This document shows positions 58,808 through 63,349 of a stretch of DNA of 63,349 bases, one piece after another. Both the position numbers and the translations under genes were made by a program. Where the stretch lies: positions 1 through 63,349 of IMG/VR virus record IMGVR_UViG_3300011115_000278. One strand, 5' to 3'. Under the pieces are notes generated by a model. The model was not told the origin of the DNA and made no database searches. It worked only from the letters and a program-made list of their open reading frames with translations. Each line of letters begins with the position of its first letter. The stretch's first letter is position 1. Source of the stretch: a virus.

Positions 58808-60895
58808 ATGGCACTTAAAAAACTTGTACTGAAACCGGGAGTTAACCGGGAGAACACCCGGTACACCAACGAAGGTGGCTGGTTTGAGTCCGACAAAGTA
58901 CGGTTTCGCCAAGGCACACCTGAGAAGATTGGTGGCTGGTCACGTATTTCTGTGTCCTATTTTGTGGGTGTATGCCGTTCTTTGTGGAACTGGATTACCC
59001 TTGAAAATTTTAACCTGCTTGGCGTAGGTACAAACCTTAAGTTTTACCTTGAGAATGGCGGTCAGTACAACAATATTACGCCTATTCGGGCGGCGGCTAT
59101 CCTGAGTAATCCGTTTGCAACGGTTAATGCAAGTACCACTGTAACCGTAACCAATACAGCCCACGGTGCAATTACCAACGATTTTGTAACGTTTAGTAAC
59201 GTAGCCACTGTAGGCGGTTTAGATTTAAACGGTGAGTATCAGATTACTTACATTGATGCTAATACCTTTACAATTGTGTCTGCTACGGCGGCTACCTCAA
59301 CTGTGGCGGCTGGCGGCGGTACAACTGTTAATGCGGTCTATCAAATTAACGTAGGTGACTCATACCAAATTCCTCTGACCGGCTGGGGCGCAGGCAACTG
59401 GGGGTCTGGCTCTTGGGGCTTTGGCGGTACATCATCATCTGCTTTGCGTCTGTGGAGCCAGAATAACTTTGGTGAAGATTTAGTCTATGGTTTTCGTGGT
59501 GGCCCAATCTATTACTGGGATGCTTCGTTTGGCTTAAACCCATCTCCTTTTACGATCACAATTGCTTCTCCGGGGGTGGTGACAAGCGTTCTGAGCTTGT
59601 CTAATGGCACTGCCGTTATTCTTACAAATGGTGGGTATCCATCGGCGCTTCCTACGGGGCTATCTCCCGGAACTATTTACTACGTAGTCAATGCGTCTGG
59701 GTTTACATTTAACTTAGCGTTAACGGTTGGCGGAACACCTATTAACACTTCAGGAACTCAGTCTGGGACTCACTACATCATGCCTAATGGCATTAACATT
59801 GTTAGTCTGGCTAGTGCTTCTGATGCTCCAATTATCCAGAACTTTGTCTTTGTATCTGACATCAGCCGTTTTGTGTTTGCCTTTGGCTGTAATGACTACA
59901 GTTCTTCCGTTCAAAATCCTATGCTGATACGCTGGTCGGATCAGGAGTCTGTGGTCAACTGGACACCTTCTGCAACCAATCAGGCCGGTAGCGTCACTTT
60001 GTCTCACGGCTCCAGTATTGTGACTTCCATCCAAACCCGTCAAGAAATTTTGGTGTGGACTGACTCAGCCATCTATTCGCTCCAGTACCTTGGCCCGCCA
60101 GTGGTTTGGTCAAGTCAATTGATGGGAGATAACATTTCTATCCTTGGTCAGAACGCGGCGGCACAGGCTTCTGGTGTGGTGTACTGGATGGGCGTAGACA
60201 AGTTCTATTCTTACGATGGACGTTTACAAACACTAAACTGCGACCTGCGTAGATTTGTCTATCAAGACATTAACCTTGACCAAGACCAACAAGTGTTTGC
60301 TGGTACAAACGAAGGCTTTAACGAGGTTTGGTGGTTCTATTGCTCTTCAAGTAGCTTAACAGTTGACCGCTATGTGATATACAACTACGTAGAGAAAGTC
60401 TGGTACTACGGCACGATGGCACGAACAGCATGGATAGATTCTGGGCTACTGGACTACCCTGTTGCCGCTACGTACACTTATAACTTGGTTAATCAAGAAT
60501 ACGGCTTAGACAACAACGAGACAGGTACGCCCGCAGGTATTGAAGCTTATATCTCATCTTCTGAGTTTGACATTGATGACGGAGACAGGTTTGGCTTTGT
60601 TTGGAGAATGCTCCCAGATTTAACATTCTCAGGATCAGATGCCTCTCCAACTCCGCAAGTTACGTACACTTTGTATCCTATGCAAAACTCAGGCTCTGGT
60701 ACAGGCACAGCGGTAAATAAGGATGTAGACAAGTTAACCGGCGCTCAGTACACAGTGACTGAAGGTTTTACAGGGCAGATCAACACCCGTGTGCGGGGCA
60801 GACAGTTAATATTAAAAGTTAGTTCGGACAACCTTGGAACAGCTTGGCAGTTGGGTTCTACCCGTATAGACATTAGACCGGACGGCAGAAGATGA
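58808..60895 (+). CDS. Tail accessory protein, P22 gp10-like, 695 aa
   Basis: N-terminal LKPGVNRENTRYTNEGGWFE and VRFRQGTPEKIGGWSRI form the typical signature of the phage stabilisation family (P22 gp10). The rest is a beta-propeller-like domain with Ser/Thr/Gly strands and several insertions. It would form the base of the short tail under the adaptor ring. It comes right after the lysis genes. Confidence 0.8.
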   Translation: MALKKLVLKPGVNRENTRYTNEGGWFESDKVRFRQGTPEKIGGWSRISVSYFVGVCRSLWNWITLENFNLLGVGTNLKFYLENGGQYNNITPIRAAAILSNPFATVNASTTVTVTNTAHGAITNDFVTFSNVATVGGLDLNGEYQITYIDANTFTIVSATAATSTVAAGGGTTVNAVYQINVGDSYQIPLTGWGAGNWGSGSWGFGGTSSSALRLWSQNNFGEDLVYGFRGGPIYYWDASFGLNPSPFTITIASPGVVTSVLSLSNGTAVILTNGGYPSALPTGLSPGTIYYVVNASGFTFNLALTVGGTPINTSGTQSGTHYIMPNGINIVSLASASDAPIIQNFVFVSDISRFVFAFGCNDYSSSVQNPMLIRWSDQESVVNWTPSATNQAGSVTLSHGSSIVTSIQTRQEILVWTDSAIYSLQYLGPPVVWSSQLMGDNISILGQNAAAQASGVVYWMGVDKFYSYDGRLQTLNCDLRRFVYQDINLDQDQQVFAGTNEGFNEVWWFYCSSSSLTVDRYVIYNYVEKVWYYGTMARTAWIDSGLLDYPVAATYTYNLVNQEYGLDNNETGTPAGIEAYISSSEFDIDDGDRFGFVWRMLPDLTFSGSDASPTPQVTYTLYPMQNSGSGTGTAVNKDVDKLTGAQYTVTEGFTGQINTRVRGRQLILKVSSDNLGTAWQLGSTRIDIRPDGRR

Positions 60896-61548
60896 CTTTT
60901 ATTGTTACTACCAACTTTGAACTAAATAAGATAGCCGCGCCTAACTTACCCCTGCCTCCAGAGGAATATAACGTCCAGTATTTTGACCAGATGTTAAACA
61001 TCTTGCGTCTGTACTTTAACAGGCTTGATTCATTAACCACCCAGTTTATGACTTCATCAGGCGGAGCAGGGATACGCTTACCGTATGGAGCTTTTTCAGA
61101 CTTTACTAGTCAGACCGCAACAGCTAATACAGCCACGCTGATGGCGTTAAACACCACAGATTTTTCTAACACGGTAACTCTAGTAACTGGGTCAAAGATG
61201 ACTGTTGCTAACGCCGGTATATACAACTTGCAGTTCAGCGCACAGCTTCAGAACTTGGACAATGCCCCGCAGGATGTATTTATCTGGCTGAAGCAAAACG
61301 GCACAGACATTGTTGGCTCTACGGGAAAAGTGGGTATGCCTGCTAGAAAAAGTGCTGGGGTTCCGTTTCACGACATCAAGGGCTGGAACTATTTTCTGTC
61401 TATGAGCGCAGGCGACTACGTTCAAATTTACTGGTCTACAACTAATGCGGCTGTAACCATAGAAACTTATGCGGCTTCAGGCACACCGACTAAGCCATCC
61501 ACAGCTTCTGTTGTGGCTACACTATCATTTGTTTCGGCTTTGCCTTAA
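60892..61548 (+). CDS. C1q-like tail protein, 218 aa
   Basis: A helical N-terminal stalk (residues about 30-50, EYNVQYFDQMLNILRLYFNR) and a C-terminal jelly-roll resembling C1q/TNF (VANAGIYNLQFSAQLQNLDN, VFIWLKQNGTDIVGST). Trimeric spikes or fibre caps have such domains. Overlaps the gp10-like gene by ATGA. Confidence 0.65.
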   Translation: MTFIVTTNFELNKIAAPNLPLPPEEYNVQYFDQMLNILRLYFNRLDSLTTQFMTSSGGAGIRLPYGAFSDFTSQTATANTATLMALNTTDFSNTVTLVTGSKMTVANAGIYNLQFSAQLQNLDNAPQDVFIWLKQNGTDIVGSTGKVGMPARKSAGVPFHDIKGWNYFLSMSAGDYVQIYWSTTNAAVTIETYAASGTPTKPSTASVVATLSFVSALP

Positions 61549-61554
61549 TACATC

Positions 61555-63349
61555 ATGGCCATATCACAAGAACAAGTTGACTGGTGGTTTTCCCAAAACC
61601 CAAATGCTACGGCAGATGAAGTTGCTGCGGCGGTAAAGTCCGTAGGCGGGCTAGAAGGTAACGCAGGTTTGGCGGAGATGATTGCCAACCGGTTTTCTAT
61701 TGCCGAGCCAGAAGTCACAAACTACTACAACGCATACACAGCGCCTAAAACGCCCGCCACGCTTACAACGCCAACGACTGATACGTCTACAACGCTTACA
61801 ACGCCAACGACTGATACGTCTACAGTTTTAGACAGTATTATAAATACCCCAACAACTCAAACCGACTTCCTGTCAACGCTAGCCGCCCCTGCCGACAACA
61901 TAAATTCTAATAACGGTTACGTAAAGCCTTCTACAAGACCCACCAGTGGTGGCGTAACCAACGTTATTGAGGGTGACGATGTTGACACCCAAATAGCTCA
62001 ACTAGCCACAGAGTACGCCAGTTGGGGCGGTAATACTCCCGGTTATACGGAATTAATTCGCAAATCTGATGGGGCGGTGTTAGACCGTCGTAAACTGGGC
62101 ACTCTTACCGACGAAGCTTTACTCAAAATAGGTTTGTCATTTATCCCGGGGGCAGCCCCATTTCTTGCGGCGTATAACGCCCTTGATGCTGCTAGAAGAG
62201 GCAATATAGTTGGGGCAGTTATTGGTGGCACCGGGCTGGTTCCCGGCATGGAAAACTTAAACACAGCGCTAAAAGTTGGCCAAGCAATTGACCAAAACAA
62301 CCCTTTTGGGGCAATTACAGCATTGGCTGGTAATACAGATTTACAAAATTTAACGGGTCTAAACACAGCCAATGTTGGTGGTTTTACCGCTAAAGATGTT
62401 ATGGCCGCAGGTAGCCTAGTTCAAGCTGCTAATGCAAACAATACCGCTGGTGTTCTTACAAGCCTTGGAACGTTGACTGGTAGTAGCGACACAGTGTTAG
62501 CTGGTAAAGCATTAGCTTTATATAATCGTATTCAAAATGGCGACGTTAAAGCTTTAGGGGAGGCAGTTAATTTATCTAACAACGTTTCGGGTTCTACCAC
62601 TGGGTCTACTACGGGTACCGCAACTGCAGGCACGGGCACCACTACAGTTGGAGATTTTGAAGATACAGAAGTCACCCGCCTAAGAGGATTGGGATATACC
62701 AACGACCAAATCCAAGATTATTTTAGAAATCTGGATAACATAACGGGTGTATTTGATACTGTTACTGGCGGAACTGGTAACGATACGGTAACCGGCGCTA
62801 CGGGAAATGACGTTGCTTCGTTTACTAGGTCCCTTGGCACGCTAGATCAGTTAGATACAACCCGAACCGCTGATGAGTATGCTGACTTCTTGGCGTCTAT
62901 TGGCATTACAAACACTACGCAGCTAACGGATAGCGGCCTTAGTAACCAAGACATTTTGGACCTAATCAATGCTGGCATTGACACGGTTACCGTTACTGGC
63001 GCTACGGGTAACGACACAGTTACAGGCGGTACTGGAGTTAGCACAATCACGGGTGGCGGTGGGAACGACGACACGGTTACAGTTGTAGATAACAAACCAT
63101 GCGCTGCCGGTTTCCATAAGAATGATATAGGGCTGTGTGTTGCAGATACGGACTTAAACTGTCCTGAGGGGTACGAGCCAAACGAAGCCGGAACTAAGTG
63201 TATTCCGATAGTTGAGATTGTGGATAACAAACCATGCGCTGCCGGTTTCCATAAGAATGATATAGGGCTGTGTGTTGCAGATACGGACTTAAACTGTCCT
63301 GAGGGGTACGAGCCAAACGAAGCCGGAACTAAGTGTATTCCGATAGTTG
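61555..63349 (+). CDS. Cys-rich tandem-repeat protein, N-terminal part (partial at right edge)
   Basis: ATG 61555, open to the right edge (598 codons). Residues 1-60 are helical (ISQEQVDWWFSQNPNATADE). Thr/Pro repeats (TLTTPTTDTSTTLTTPTTDT) and a domain with hydrophobic Gly/Ala helices follow. Thr/Gly-rich repeats (TVTGGTGNDTVTGAT, near residues 400-505) recall RTX-type GGxGxD turns. Then 45-residue Cys-rich units begin. The downstream part probably continues at the left edge of the window, so this is likely one long virion protein. Confidence 0.75.
   Translation, partial: MAISQEQVDWWFSQNPNATADEVAAAVKSVGGLEGNAGLAEMIANRFSIAEPEVTNYYNAYTAPKTPATLTTPTTDTSTTLTTPTTDTSTVLDSIINTPTTQTDFLSTLAAPADNINSNNGYVKPSTRPTSGGVTNVIEGDDVDTQIAQLATEYASWGGNTPGYTELIRKSDGAVLDRRKLGTLTDEALLKIGLSFIPGAAPFLAAYNALDAARRGNIVGAVIGGTGLVPGMENLNTALKVGQAIDQNNPFGAITALAGNTDLQNLTGLNTANVGGFTAKDVMAAGSLVQAANANNTAGVLTSLGTLTGSSDTVLAGKALALYNRIQNGDVKALGEAVNLSNNVSGSTTGSTTGTATAGTGTTTVGDFEDTEVTRLRGLGYTNDQIQDYFRNLDNITGVFDTVTGGTGNDTVTGATGNDVASFTRSLGTLDQLDTTRTADEYADFLASIGITNTTQLTDSGLSNQDILDLINAGIDTVTVTGATGNDTVTGGTGVSTITGGGGNDDTVTVVDNKPCAAGFHKNDIGLCVADTDLNCPEGYEPNEAGTKCIPIVEIVDNKPCAAGFHKNDIGLCVADTDLNCPEGYEPNEAGTKCIPIV
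63088..63349 (+). repeat. 135-bp tandem repeat at the right edge
   Basis: Two copies of the gataacaaaccatgcgctgc unit start at 63088 and 63223 (135-bp period, 45 codons). They match the left-edge units in most positions but are not identical, so the two ends do not simply overlap. Confidence 0.9.

Overview
The window is a near-complete genome of a tailed double-stranded DNA bacteriophage, most likely short-tailed. It shows a terminase-portal-scaffold-capsid order, P22 gp4-like and gp10-like head-tail proteins, very large candidate ejection proteins, a family A DNA polymerase and a primase-helicase, with no recognisable tape-measure or sheath gene, integrase, tRNA or host gene. A consensus sigma70 promoter, a bacterial boxA-like sequence, AGGAG-type ribosome binding sites and U-tailed terminators point to a proteobacterial host. 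A freshwater betaproteobacterium would fit, but that is only an inference. Both window ends lie inside one gene full of near-identical cysteine-rich repeats (61555 to the end, and the start to 943), so the molecule is probably circular or circularly permuted and was cut inside an unresolved repeat.

Layout. From 1 to 11454 (+): the end of the cysteine-rich repeat protein, then three large probable virion or ejection proteins of 698, 667 and 2126 aa, the last with a zincin HEIGH motif. From 11451 to 31406 (-): a dense leftward replication and early operon, genes mostly overlapping by ATGA. It holds a small TTG-start gene, AEP primase-helicase, HTH protein, putative ssDNA-binding protein, SNF2-type helicase, HNH protein, Cas4/RecB-like nuclease, DNA polymerase A, VRR-NUC nuclease, a DUF3310 protein and a glutaredoxin. 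It also holds a MoxR ATPase plus VWA/metallopeptidase module and many small unknown genes. From 31440 to 34566 lies the control region: a roughly 620-nt non-coding stretch rich in potential helices, a TTGACA-17-TATAAT promoter followed by a 5' hairpin and a boxA-like site, an HTH gene, four GTTACnnnGTAAC palindromes, an AT-rich tract, a terminator, and two leftward genes with their own promoter. From 34567 to 63349 (+): the late region. In order it encodes terminase, portal, a GroES-like protein, a probable scaffold, the capsid and a string of small basic proteins. After these come two connector proteins, glycine-rich fibre-like proteins, a lysis cassette (small membrane proteins, 3-TM holin, GH24 endolysin), a gp10-like tail protein, a C1q-like protein and the beginning of the cysteine-rich repeat protein.

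The most unusual feature is regulatory. A 22-24 bp element built of tandem GTTATAAG octamers (CTTATAAC on the coding strand) sits between the stop codon of one leftward gene and the Shine-Dalgarno of the next, again and again from 25.2 to 32.7 kb. It also occurs between the main leftward promoter and the structured leader RNA, and as a fully palindromic form at 33.2 kb. Promoter, 5' hairpin, boxA-like site, repeat, long folded leader and repeat-tagged genes together look like a coordinated early gene control system that I do not recognise as described. The start-associated sequences and stoperators of mycobacteriophages are the nearest analogies.
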